Of a stretch of DNA of 7,053 nucleotides, positions 1 through 6,259 are shown piece by piece; within the stretch, counting starts at the first letter, position 1, and every line of letters begins with the position of its first letter. The stretch lies in the NCBI GenBank assembly GCA_030590185.1, contig JAUUZB010000188.1, positions 1 through 7,053 on the forward strand. The letters run 5' to 3'. The position numbers and the translations under genes are program-made. The stretch comes from Deltaproteobacteria bacterium (GTDB taxonomy: Bacteria; Myxococcota; XYA12-FULL-58-9; JAUUZB01). The notes beneath the pieces were generated by a model. That model ran no database searches, had not been told where the DNA came from, and saw only the letters and a program-made list of their open reading frames with translations.

Positions 1-912
1 GAGCTCTATCGCGACGACAACGAAACCCAGCACCAGGTCACCTTGACCCACGCCTTTGAAATCATGAGCTCCGAGGTCACTGTGGATCTGTGCGAAGATG
101 TTAGATCCCTGGGTCTCGAACTCTCCGCCTGCGCCAGGGCCTTTGAGACCGGCGCGGGTCCGCCGCTAGCGGCCGGTGGGCAGCCCTTGAGCGACATGGC
201 CGAGCTCGCGAACTCCCTGAGCATCCATGCCGAGCTCACCCCTTGTTATGATGTACAGTCCGCCGAGGTCACCCTGGCGGCGGCGTTCGCTTCTGTCTAC
301 GATTGTCCCGGGTACCGTTTGCCAACCGAGGCGGAATGGGAATATGCCGCCCGGGCCGGGGGGCAGGTGACGACCCCCTTTTATCCCACGGCCATCACCG
401 ATGGGACGCTCACCCCCGGGGACCCCGCCCTGTTCCCCGAGCCGAACCTCGACCCCTTGGGTTGGTATGGCTGGAATTCGGCCCTGCTGCCCTACGTCTA
501 TCTCAACATGCCGGATCCCGTCCCCTGCGCCGCGGATCCCTCCTGCGGCCCGCATCCCCCGGGGGGCAACGTCTTGCGGTTGTATCCTGATGACTTTCCC
601 CCGGAGCTCTTCTTGGTGTTTGATTCCTTCAATGCACCTGTCCTGTCGGGCGCTACGCCCAACGCCATACCGTTGCACGACATGATCGGAAACGTCGCCG
701 AGGTAGTCTGGACGGCGGATCATGTCTTTGGCGCCGACCCGGTCACCGATCCCGAGCATCCGCGCGCCGTGCCGACCGATCCTCTGATCGTACGAGGGTG
801 CAGCTTCCGTTCCCTGGCTTCGGACTGTCGTATCGCCCACCGCGAAGCGGTGGATCTGCAAACGGGTGTCCCCTGGGTCGGCTTTCGGCTGGTCCGTACC
901 CTCGACCCCTGA
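1..912 (+). CDS. FGE-sulfatase (SUMF1) domain protein, C-terminal part, atypical core
   Basis: The frame is open from base 1 and ends at TGA 910-912, so the true start lies upstream; the TTG at 43 is internal. The first residues (ELYRDDNETQHQVTLTHAFE, codons 1-20) followed by SSEVT match the N-terminal part of the FGE-sulfatase fold. Codons 105-121 carry the hallmark YRLPTEAEWEYAARAGG. Codons 227-237 give DMIGNVAEVVW, and the end reads RGCSF, DCR, then GFRLVRT. Known family members are formylglycine-generating enzymes or non-catalytic, secreted or kinase-linked relatives. Several core positions are unusual: GNVWEWVW is GNVAEVVW, RGGSW is RGCSF, and the usual PV-x-x-V-S/T-W-x-D-A block before 'LANSLS' is unrecognisable. 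The Cys pair of true FGE (spaced five apart) is not present; only Cys267 and Cys276 are seen, nine apart. I therefore infer a non-catalytic, binding or structural role. The fold is near certain; the function is unknown. Confidence 0.85.
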   Translation, partial: ELYRDDNETQHQVTLTHAFEIMSSEVTVDLCEDVRSLGLELSACARAFETGAGPPLAAGGQPLSDMAELANSLSIHAELTPCYDVQSAEVTLAAAFASVYDCPGYRLPTEAEWEYAARAGGQVTTPFYPTAITDGTLTPGDPALFPEPNLDPLGWYGWNSALLPYVYLNMPDPVPCAADPSCGPHPPGGNVLRLYPDDFPPELFLVFDSFNAPVLSGATPNAIPLHDMIGNVAEVVWTADHVFGADPVTDPEHPRAVPTDPLIVRGCSFRSLASDCRIAHREAVDLQTGVPWVGFRLVRTLDP

Positions 913-1005
913 GGTGCCTGCTCAAAATGTTCGAGGACGAGATTTAGGGACATCGACCCGAGCCTCCGCCCCTCAACTTGAACGAGCCGCCCGGGTGGGC
1001 CGTTA

Positions 1006-1012
1006 GAGGGGG
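1006..1012 (+). promoter_or_regulatory. ribosome binding site of the 90-aa gene
   Basis: GAGGGGG lies immediately upstream of two candidate ATGs. Its position slightly favours the ATG at 1021 (8-nt spacing) over that at 1015 (2 nt from the end of the G run, 5 nt from GAGG), so the protein may be 88 rather than 90 residues. Confidence 0.45.
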
Positions 1013-1014
1013 CG

Positions 1015-1287
1015 ATGCCAATGCCACCAGAGGAGTCGCTGTTGAGCGAAAATTTCTTACAGGAGCGCCCGCCCGATAGCTCGTTCGTTTGCGAGGAGTA
1101 CGACGAACCGCCCGACGAACGAACCGACTGGGCGTTGGGCGACAAGTTCAACCACTCGTCCAAAGGCCCGGGCACGGTTCGGAAGGTCAGGGAAGACGGA
1201 AAGCTGGAGGTTGCCTTCAGCTTCGGGGCCGGCGTCGAAGCGGTGAACGTTGGCGATTGTCGCAAGGTGTCACGCGACGACTACTGA
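1015..1287 (+). CDS. small protein with DUF3553/UvrD-tail-like beta-barrel domain
   Basis: This is a 90-aa protein ending at TGA 1285-1287. Residues 1-38 are acidic, proline-rich and probably disordered. Residues 39-88 read as a compact domain: W-x-L-G-D-K-F-N-H, then KGPGTV, then DGKLEVAFSFGAGV, ending CRKVS. This resembles the 'GDRV-x-H-x-x-FG-x-GTV ... V-x-F-x-x-G' pattern of DUF3553, the UvrD/PcrA C-terminal tail and CarD-N/RapA-type domains, which bind RNA polymerase or nucleic acid. Two ATGs compete. The one at 1015 lies 5 nt after GAGG; the one at 1021 lies 8 nt after the end of GAGGGGG (1006-1012). An in-frame stop at 979-981 rules out a longer product. It follows the FGE-domain gene by 102 bp on the same strand and converges on the VCBS/EGF gene. 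The domain match is by eye, and its partner is unknown. Confidence 0.7.
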   Translation: MPMPPEESLLSENFLQERPPDSSFVCEEYDEPPDERTDWALGDKFNHSSKGPGTVRKVREDGKLEVAFSFGAGVEAVNVGDCRKVSRDDY

Positions 1288-1289
1288 CG

Positions 1290-1305
1290 GACGCGATCGA
1301 GCGTC
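1290..1305. terminator. possible weak terminator hairpin between convergent genes
   Basis: GACGC-GATCGA-GCGTC forms a perfect 5-bp stem with a 6-nt loop, 3 nt after the stop of the plus-strand 90-aa gene. It is followed by a T-rich but interrupted stretch (GGTTCTTTCTTGTT). It sits in the 47-bp gap between two converging stop codons, where a terminator is expected. The stem is short and the T tract is broken, so this is a weak call. On the minus strand there is no T tract after the stem. Confidence 0.3.
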
Positions 1306-1334
1306 GGGTCGGTTCTTTCTTGTTGGGGAAGGCA

Positions 1335-4300
1335 TTACAGCGATTCCCGTCGACCCCGCCGCCGGACCCAACCAAGAACCCACAGGAGCGGGAGCAGGAA
1401 GGCGCTCGGCCTGCTCGCCTGGCACGTGCATCCGCTCGTCGAGGCTGTGCCTTGCGAAACGGGCGCGCAGGTGACGCCGTCCCCGGCGAAGCCGGTATTG
1501 CAGGCACAGGTGAAGCCAGCCGTCGTGTTGATACAGGACGCGGCGGAATGGCAATTGCTAGTGCCTGTGGTGCACTCGTCGATGTCGTCGCATTGCGTGC
1601 CGTCGCCATGCCTATCCGCAAAACCGCCGGGGCAGGCGCCACAGGCAAAGGAGCCGGGAATGTTCGTGCAGGTCACCAATGGATCGCAGTCGCTCGCGCC
1701 CGTGGAGCACTCGTTGATGTCATCGCACTGGCTGCTGTCGCCGTACCTGTCGGCGAACCCCGGGAGACAACCGCAGGTGAAGGAGCCCGGGGTGTTGGAG
1801 CACGTCGTCCTGGGGTCACAATCGTGAGTACCGGCGTCGCATTCGTCTAGGTCCTCGCAGGTGACGCCCTCGCCCGCGTAGCCGGGGTTACACGCACAGG
1901 TGAAGCTGCCGGCGGTGTTCGTGCAGGTCGCGGCGGCATGGCAGTTGTCGGTTCCGGTGGCGCATTCGTCCGCGTCCTCGCAGGTGACGCCGTCGCCCGC
2001 GTAGCCGGGATTGCACGCACAGATGAAGCTGCCGGCGGTGTTGGTGCAGGTGGCGGCGGCGTGGCAGAGGTCGGTGCCGGCGGCGCACTCGTCCACGTCC
2101 TCGCAGGTGACGGCGTCGCCCGTGTAGCCGGGGCCGCACGCACAGGTGAAGCTGCCGGCGGTGTTGGTACAGGCCGCGGCGGCATGGCAGTTGTCGGTGC
2201 CGGCTGTGCACTCGTCCACATCGCTTTCGCAATCGGCCCCGGTGAAGCCCGTGCCGCTGCATTCGCAGGTATGGGTTGGACTTGCCTCGATACAGGTGCC
2301 GCCGTTCTGACAGGGGTCTGGGACACAGGGTAGATCTCCCAAGTTCTCGTACCAGGCGACCTTGTCATCGTCAGACGACGCCGAGAGAACGTCGACATCC
2401 CCGTCGCCGTCGAGGTCAATGGCAAAGACGGAACGCGGGCCGTAGGCCGAGGTGGAGATGACCTGTTGGTCGCCAAAGCCACCGTCGCCGTCCGTGTTCT
2501 CATACCAGGCGATCCGGTAGTCTCCCCAAGAGGCCGATAGGACGTCGACATCCCCATCGTCGTCTAGGTCAACGGCGAAGATTGATCGGACGGAGTGGGC
2601 CTGTGTGGTGATGACCTGCTTGCCGCCGAACGTACCGTCGCCGTCGGTGTTGTCATACCAGGTGATTTCGTCATCGACACTCGACCCCGAGAGGACGTCG
2701 AGATCCCCGTCGCCGTCCAGATCCGCGGCGACCACGGACTTGGCGCCATCGGCCAGGGTGGTGATGATCTGCTGGCCCCCGAACGTTCCGGCGCCATCGA
2801 CGTTTTCATACCAGGCGATCTTGTCGTCCGCAGCCGACGCCGAGAGGACATCGAGATCCCCGTCGCCGTCCAGATCCGCGGCGAACACGGACTGGGCGCT
2901 ATCGGCCAGTGTGGTGATGACCCGCTGGCCGCCAAAGGTCCCGGCCCCATCCGTGTTTTCGTACCAGGCAATCTTGTCGTCCTCGAACGATGCCGAGAGA
3001 ACATCCACGTCGCCGTCGCCGTCGAGGTCAGCACCAAAAACGAAGATGGCACTATTGGCCGCTGTGGTGATGATCCGTTGGCCACCGAAGGTCCCGGCTC
3101 CATCCAGATTTCCATACCAAGCGATCTTGTCGTCGTCGGCCGATGCTGAGAGGACATCCACATCCCCGTCCCCGTCGAGATCCGCCGCAAAGACGCAATA
3201 GGCGTGGGCGGCCGCCGTCGTGATGGTTTGCTGGACGCCGAAGGTCCCGGCGCCATCGACGTTTCCATACCAAGCGATCTTGCCGTCCGCACGCGACGCC
3301 GAGAGGACGTCGGGATCGCCGTCTCCGTCGAGGTCAGCGGCAAAGACGGATTGGGTGGAGCTCGCCCCTGGAGTCAATACCCGTTCGCTGCTGAAGGCTC
3401 CGGTCCCATCCGTGTTCTCGTACCAGGCGATCTTGTCGTCGCTCCAAGAGGCTGAGAGCACGTCGAGATCCCCGTCGCCGTCGAGGTCCGCGGCGATGGC
3501 GCACTCAGCAGCGCCCGCCGTCGTGGAGATCACTCGTTGGACGCCGAACGTCCCGTCGCCGTCGACGTTTTCGTACCAGGCGATCTTGTCGTCGTTGCCA
3601 GACGCCGAGAGGACGTCGATATCCCCGTCGCCGTCGAAGTCAGCAGCAAAAACATATGTGGCGCGATCGGCCGCCGTCGAGATGACCTGCTGCGCGCCGA
3701 ACGTTCCGTCGCCGTCCGTGTTTTCATACCAGGCGATCGTGTCGTCGCCATACGACGCCGAGAGCACGTCGATATCCCCGTCGCCGTCGAGATCCGCCGC
3801 GGCGACGGACACGGCGCCAACCGCGGCCGCGGTGATCAGCCGCAGGTCACCGAACGTTCCCTGGCCTTCCTTGTTTTCATACCAGGCGATTGTGTTGTCT
3901 CCTCTCGCCGCCGAGAGGACATCCAAATCCCCGTCGCCATCCAGATCCGCGGCGAATACGGACCTGGCGTGATCGGCCGCTGTGGTGATGACCCGTTGGC
4001 CGCCAAAGGTCCCAGCGCCATCGACGTTCTCGTACCAGGCAATTTTGTTGTCGTCCAAAGAGGCCGAGAGCACGTCGAGATCGCCGTCGCCGTCCAGGTC
4101 GGCAGCGAGAACGTCCCGGCCATCCGAGACCGCTGTGCTGATGACCAGCTTGCTGCCAAAGGTACCTACTCCATCCGTGTTTTCGTACCAGGCGATCTCA
4201 CCCCTCGCCGCGAACAAAACATCCACGTCGTCGTCACCGTCGAGGTCAGCGGCAAAAACCGAGCGGGGGGAGCCGGCCGCCGTCGAGATGATCCGCTGGC

Positions 4301-4634
4301 CGCCAAAGGTACCGGCGCCGTCTTCGTTCGGATACCAGGCTATCTTGTCGTCATTCACAGATGCCGAGATGACGTCCCGATCGCCATCGCCGTCCAGATC
4401 GGCGGCGAAAACGGCGCTCGGCATATTCGCCTCGCTCTGAAAAACGACGTGCGAAGCGAAATCGATTGGTGAGGCCGAGGCGCGGTTGGTCGCCGTCAGC
4501 AACAGGAGGGCGAGTGCAAACGATGAAAACCGAGACGATCTCGGCCCTGCACGATCGCCACCTCGCGGTTGTCCCGACTCGTCAATCGAGACGACGACAG
4601 GTTGGAGCTTCCCGTGGTGGTCGAGGTCAGGCAC
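1335..4634 (-). CDS. secreted VCBS/FG-GAP repeat, EGF-like, MYXO-CTERM-anchored surface protein
   Basis: The product is about 1,099 aa. Domains in order: an N-terminal extension (1-35), a hydrophobic signal segment (36-48) with a likely cut after A-S-A (about 55), fourteen VCBS/FG-GAP repeats (71-765), seven EGF-like domains (770-1056) and a MYXO-CTERM-like tail (1067-1099). Each VCBS repeat holds a calcium loop of the D-x-D-x-D-G-x-x-D type and an IAWYEN-x-DG-x-G-x-FG strand pair. EGF2-7 begin with D-x-[DN]-E-C, the calcium-binding EGF signature. The tail has Gly-Cys-Thr-Cys (Cys1069, Cys1071), a hydrophobic helix and RRRGRR. Members of this sorting class are exported and processed by myxosortase-type membrane proteases. 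I chose GTG 4634 because it is the only in-frame start between the end of the upstream gene and the signal segment, and GAGG lies 5 nt before it. It gives an unusually long n-region. The gene follows the C25 lipoprotein by 7 bp. Likely role: calcium-dependent adhesion or binding at the cell surface (inference). Confidence 0.9.
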   Translation of the reverse strand: MPDLDHHGKLQPVVVSIDESGQPRGGDRAGPRSSRFSSFALALLLLTATNRASASPIDFASHVVFQSEANMPSAVFAADLDGDGDRDVISASVNDDKIAWYPNEDGAGTFGGQRIISTAAGSPRSVFAADLDGDDDVDVLFAARGEIAWYENTDGVGTFGSKLVISTAVSDGRDVLAADLDGDGDLDVLSASLDDNKIAWYENVDGAGTFGGQRVITTAADHARSVFAADLDGDGDLDVLSAARGDNTIAWYENKEGQGTFGDLRLITAAAVGAVSVAAADLDGDGDIDVLSASYGDDTIAWYENTDGDGTFGAQQVISTAADRATYVFAADFDGDGDIDVLSASGNDDKIAWYENVDGDGTFGVQRVISTTAGAAECAIAADLDGDGDLDVLSASWSDDKIAWYENTDGTGAFSSERVLTPGASSTQSVFAADLDGDGDPDVLSASRADGKIAWYGNVDGAGTFGVQQTITTAAAHAYCVFAADLDGDGDVDVLSASADDDKIAWYGNLDGAGTFGGQRIITTAANSAIFVFGADLDGDGDVDVLSASFEDDKIAWYENTDGAGTFGGQRVITTLADSAQSVFAADLDGDGDLDVLSASAADDKIAWYENVDGAGTFGGQQIITTLADGAKSVVAADLDGDGDLDVLSGSSVDDEITWYDNTDGDGTFGGKQVITTQAHSVRSIFAVDLDDDGDVDVLSASWGDYRIAWYENTDGDGGFGDQQVISTSAYGPRSVFAIDLDGDGDVDVLSASSDDDKVAWYENLGDLPCVPDPCQNGGTCIEASPTHTCECSGTGFTGADCESDVDECTAGTDNCHAAAACTNTAGSFTCACGPGYTGDAVTCEDVDECAAGTDLCHAAATCTNTAGSFICACNPGYAGDGVTCEDADECATGTDNCHAAATCTNTAGSFTCACNPGYAGEGVTCEDLDECDAGTHDCDPRTTCSNTPGSFTCGCLPGFADRYGDSSQCDDINECSTGASDCDPLVTCTNIPGSFACGACPGGFADRHGDGTQCDDIDECTTGTSNCHSAASCINTTAGFTCACNTGFAGDGVTCAPVSQGTASTSGCTCQASRPSAFLLPLLWVLGWVRRRGRRESL
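1338..1436 (-). other. MYXO-CTERM-like sorting tail
   Basis: The last 33 residues of the VCBS/EGF protein have the three-part layout of the MYXO-CTERM class: Gly-Cys-Thr-Cys, a hydrophobic span (AFLLPLLWVLGWV), then an Arg-rich end (RRRGRRESL). It sits at the extreme C-terminus after a Ser/Thr-rich linker, as in known members. The known role of the class is surface sorting in Myxococcota. The helix is on the short side, and two prolines lie near its start. Confidence 0.75.
1464..2327 (-). repeat. seven EGF-like modules (six calcium-binding type), including a 123-bp tandem repeat
   Basis: Read on the minus strand, modules start at about 2327 (plain EGF, CVPDPCQNGGTC), then 2222, 2099, 1976, 1853, 1721 and 1586. 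EGF2, 3 and 4 are 41 residues (123 bp) each and nearly identical, so the DNA is a tandem repeat. EGF5 and EGF6 are 44 and 45 residues and share a 'GFADR-x-GD' insert; EGF7 returns to 41. Each calcium-type module has six cysteines. EGF6 has C-x-x-C where the others have C-x-C. Confidence 0.85.
2340..4424 (-). repeat. tandem array of 14 VCBS/FG-GAP repeats, 153-bp period
   Basis: The period is visible in the DNA: the 'ataccaggcgatc' block recurs every 153 bp, for example near 2811 and 2964. Protein units are 51 residues. Unit 2 is 49, having lost two residues before IAWYEN, and unit 14 is cut at about 34 residues where the EGF region begins. All fourteen keep the Asp-rich loop (DLDGDGDxDV or close), with single changes in unit 2 (DLDGDDDVDV), unit 6 (DFDGDGDIDV) and unit 13 (DLDDDGDVDV). 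The array lies entirely within the coding region. Confidence 0.9.
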
Positions 4635-4637
4635 GGT

Positions 4638-4643
4638 TTCCTC
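4638..4643 (-). promoter_or_regulatory. ribosome binding site supporting the GTG start at 4634
   Basis: GAGGAA on the minus strand leaves 5 nt between GAGG and GTG 4634. It overlaps the end of the upstream peptidase gene, whose TGA is at 4644-4642, so translation of the two genes may be coupled. A stronger AGGAGG at 4653-4648 lies 13 nt from the GTG and only 2 nt from an out-of-frame ATG at 4645, and fits neither start well. Confidence 0.45.
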
Positions 4644-5907
4644 ATCGCCTCCTGAGTGTCGGGTCGCCGTAGAGGTGCAAGTGGTGCGAGCGGTCAATGG
4701 GCGGGCTCGACGGGTCGGGTGCCAGCGCGATGGCTTCGATGATGGCCTGGTTGAACGCGTACCCGATACGGAGACCGCCCTCGAGGCCGTCTGCGAAGGC
4801 AAGCCACAGGTCCACCGGGTATCCGAGGTTCGTCTCCCTGGCGAGATAGGCGCCTGCGCCCGCCCGGATGAATTCGGTCGCCAGGGTCCGCTGGTAGTCA
4901 TAGAGGCGGCCGGCTTGGCAAGGCGAGAAGGCGTGAATCACGGGGTGCAATCCACGCAGATCGACTTCAGGCAGGTGGTCGACATTGATCTTGACGTATT
5001 CACCCGTGTAGCCATCAGAGATTGAGGTTGGGCTGCCGTGACCGCCGAAAAAGATGCGGTCACTGCTCTGCATGAGGTTGTAAAAAGTCTCCCGTTTGTC
5101 GCACTCGGCGCAGACTCCATACGGTGGAGTTGCATACCCAGAGATCGAGAAGACGACGGGCGCGTCGAGTGTGAACCCCCCGAGCTGGTGGAGCTCCGTG
5201 GCGGTCTCGAGCCCCACGGCGACGATTTCCGAGGCGTAGGCAATGTCAGGTAGCCGTCCGACGGCATAGCCCTCGTCGGTGACGTCGTCGTCGTCGAAAT
5301 CGAGGTACCACCAATCGCTCGGCACGGTTGCGACGCTGTTGGGCAGGTCCCCTGGGTCAGGCCGCGGCACGACCAGCGGCCCGCCGAGCACCAAGAGATA
5401 GGTCGCGCCGGTGGCGTTCATGATCGCCTGGAGGACCCTTCGAATGTCGACCCAGTTGTGCACGCTCTCCGCCCGTTCGCCGTAGCTCACCGAGCAGGCG
5501 TAGGAGTCGATCTCGACGTACGCCGCCTCCATCCCGGTCGCCGTGGCAAAGGCCGACTGGTACGCGCCGATAGCGCTCCACAGGGTATCGTCCTTTGTCA
5601 GCGACGCCGTGGTCAACAACAGCAAGGCCGGGCTGTCACTCTGGCAGGTCTTGTTGGCAGCACAGATGCCGCTCTCACAATCGTCCGGCAGCCGACAGGA
5701 CCGCAGGGTCCCACACGGGGAACATTCGTCGCCACCGCAATCGACATCTGTCTCGTCGCAGTCGAGCTCGTCATTAATGCAGTGGTGCTCGCAGGGCGCC
5801 GGCTCCACCGGCTCGTTCAGAGACGGCTCCACGGCCCCCGCGACCGGGGCGGTGCCGCATCCGGCAAGGACCACCGTGCACACGATGGCAACGAACCCTC
5901 GACCCAT
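4642..5907 (-). CDS. lipoprotein with C25 (gingipain-type) cysteine peptidase domain
   Basis: The product is 421 aa from ATG 5907. GGGAG (5920-5916) sits 8 nt upstream; a GTG at 5916 overlaps that site and is less likely. Residues 1-17 form a lipoprotein signal with lipobox LAGC (Cys17). Residues 39-88 hold ten cysteines, including DETDVDCGGDEC and DDCESGIC, a module common in secreted myxobacterial proteins. The rest matches the Peptidase_C25 core: DWWYLDFDDDDVTDEGYAVGR (about 198-218) corresponds to the family's 'D-x-Y-Y ... VGR-x-P' block, FFGGHGSP carries the predicted catalytic His290, SPCQAGR the predicted nucleophile Cys330, and the end HLYGDPTLR is the usual C25 finish. Known members are caspase-fold (clan CD) endopeptidases such as gingipains. 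There is no pro-domain or Ig-like domain, so this is a compact, membrane-tethered form. It is the first gene of a pair with the VCBS/EGF protein, which suggests processing of that protein or joint action at the surface (inference). Substrate unknown. Confidence 0.85.
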   Translation of the reverse strand: MGRGFVAIVCTVVLAGCGTAPVAGAVEPSLNEPVEPAPCEHHCINDELDCDETDVDCGGDECSPCGTLRSCRLPDDCESGICAANKTCQSDSPALLLLTTASLTKDDTLWSAIGAYQSAFATATGMEAAYVEIDSYACSVSYGERAESVHNWVDIRRVLQAIMNATGATYLLVLGGPLVVPRPDPGDLPNSVATVPSDWWYLDFDDDDVTDEGYAVGRLPDIAYASEIVAVGLETATELHQLGGFTLDAPVVFSISGYATPPYGVCAECDKRETFYNLMQSSDRIFFGGHGSPTSISDGYTGEYVKINVDHLPEVDLRGLHPVIHAFSPCQAGRLYDYQRTLATEFIRAGAGAYLARETNLGYPVDLWLAFADGLEGGLRIGYAFNQAIIEAIALAPDPSSPPIDRSHHLHLYGDPTLRRR

Positions 5908-5915
5908 GGTTGCCA

Positions 5916-5920
5916 CTCCC
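5916..5920 (-). promoter_or_regulatory. ribosome binding site of the C25 lipoprotein gene
   Basis: GGGAG on the minus strand, preceded by AAA, lies 8 nt before ATG 5907. This decides that ATG over the GTG at 5916, whose first base overlaps this motif. Confidence 0.55.
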
Positions 5921-6219
5921 TTTGCGACCGCTGCCTGTCTCTGCCGAGTCAGCGCCGATCCTCCTCCAGTTTACAGCCTTGGGCGATCGATCACCATCCA
6001 TCCGAGAGCTCAGTGACCGCGAGATCGAGCCACCGGAACTGGGCAACGTGGTGGCTCTACCGGTGGTGGGAGGCCTGCACCACCAATACGTCCGGAAGGC
6101 CGCCTGATGAGGACGGACGGAGTTTTGAGGAGGGACACCGGCCCGACTGTGGCCCTTGGGACGAGTGCAACCCTCGACTCGCTGTTATGCGATCGCCGTG
6201 CCTGTTCCCCATTACCACC

Positions 6220-6247
6220 TTGACCTTTGCGCATGGCGTCTTTTCAT
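6220..6247 (+). promoter_or_regulatory. candidate sigma70-like promoter of cysE
   Basis: TTGACC (6220-6225, five of six matches to TTGACA) and TTTCAT (6242-6247, four of six to TATAAT) are separated by 16 bp. This would start transcription near 6254 and leave a leader of about 88 nt before the cysE ATG. The region is more AT-rich than its surroundings. It is a consensus match only. Confidence 0.35.
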
Positions 6248-6259
6248 AGGCCCACGGGG

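Noticed and set aside
166..861. 231-codon minus-strand frame opposite the FGE-domain gene
   Set aside because: The plus-strand frame carries the FGE hallmarks; the antisense product is low-complexity Gly/Arg-rich with no motif.
1089..1850. 253-codon plus-strand frame running from the 90-aa gene into the EGF region
   Set aside because: It lies in a different frame from the convincing 90-aa product and covers the EGF repeats antisense. Its composition is Arg/Ala/Gly-rich without a domain.
1853..4424. Regularly spaced repeats that could suggest a CRISPR array or satellite DNA
   Set aside because: Units are 123 and 153 bp with no unique spacers and are read through as one protein with domain-sized periods.
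3220..4472. Long plus-strand open frames (about 250 and 311 aa) with internal repeats opposite the VCBS array
   Set aside because: They are mirror images of the 153-bp repeats on the coding strand. GC-rich Asp/Gly codons leave few stops in the other frames, and the repeated 'proteins' have no domain logic. The minus-strand frame has clear VCBS motifs.
4496..4645. 49-codon minus-strand frame from the ATG that overlaps the peptidase stop
   Set aside because: It overlaps the signal-peptide coding region of the VCBS/EGF gene in another frame and ends in a Cys-rich shadow of it. Its only support is the ATGA overlap, with AGGAGG just 2 nt away.
5958..6000. Possible promoter of the peptidase operon (TAAACT on the minus strand)
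   Set aside because: The -10 match is partial and no acceptable -35 element lies 16-18 bp upstream.
6062..6084. GGTGGTG/CACCACC inverted repeat as a terminator
   Set aside because: The stem is only 7 bp with a 9-nt loop, has no T tract on either side, and lies between two divergent genes where no terminator is needed.
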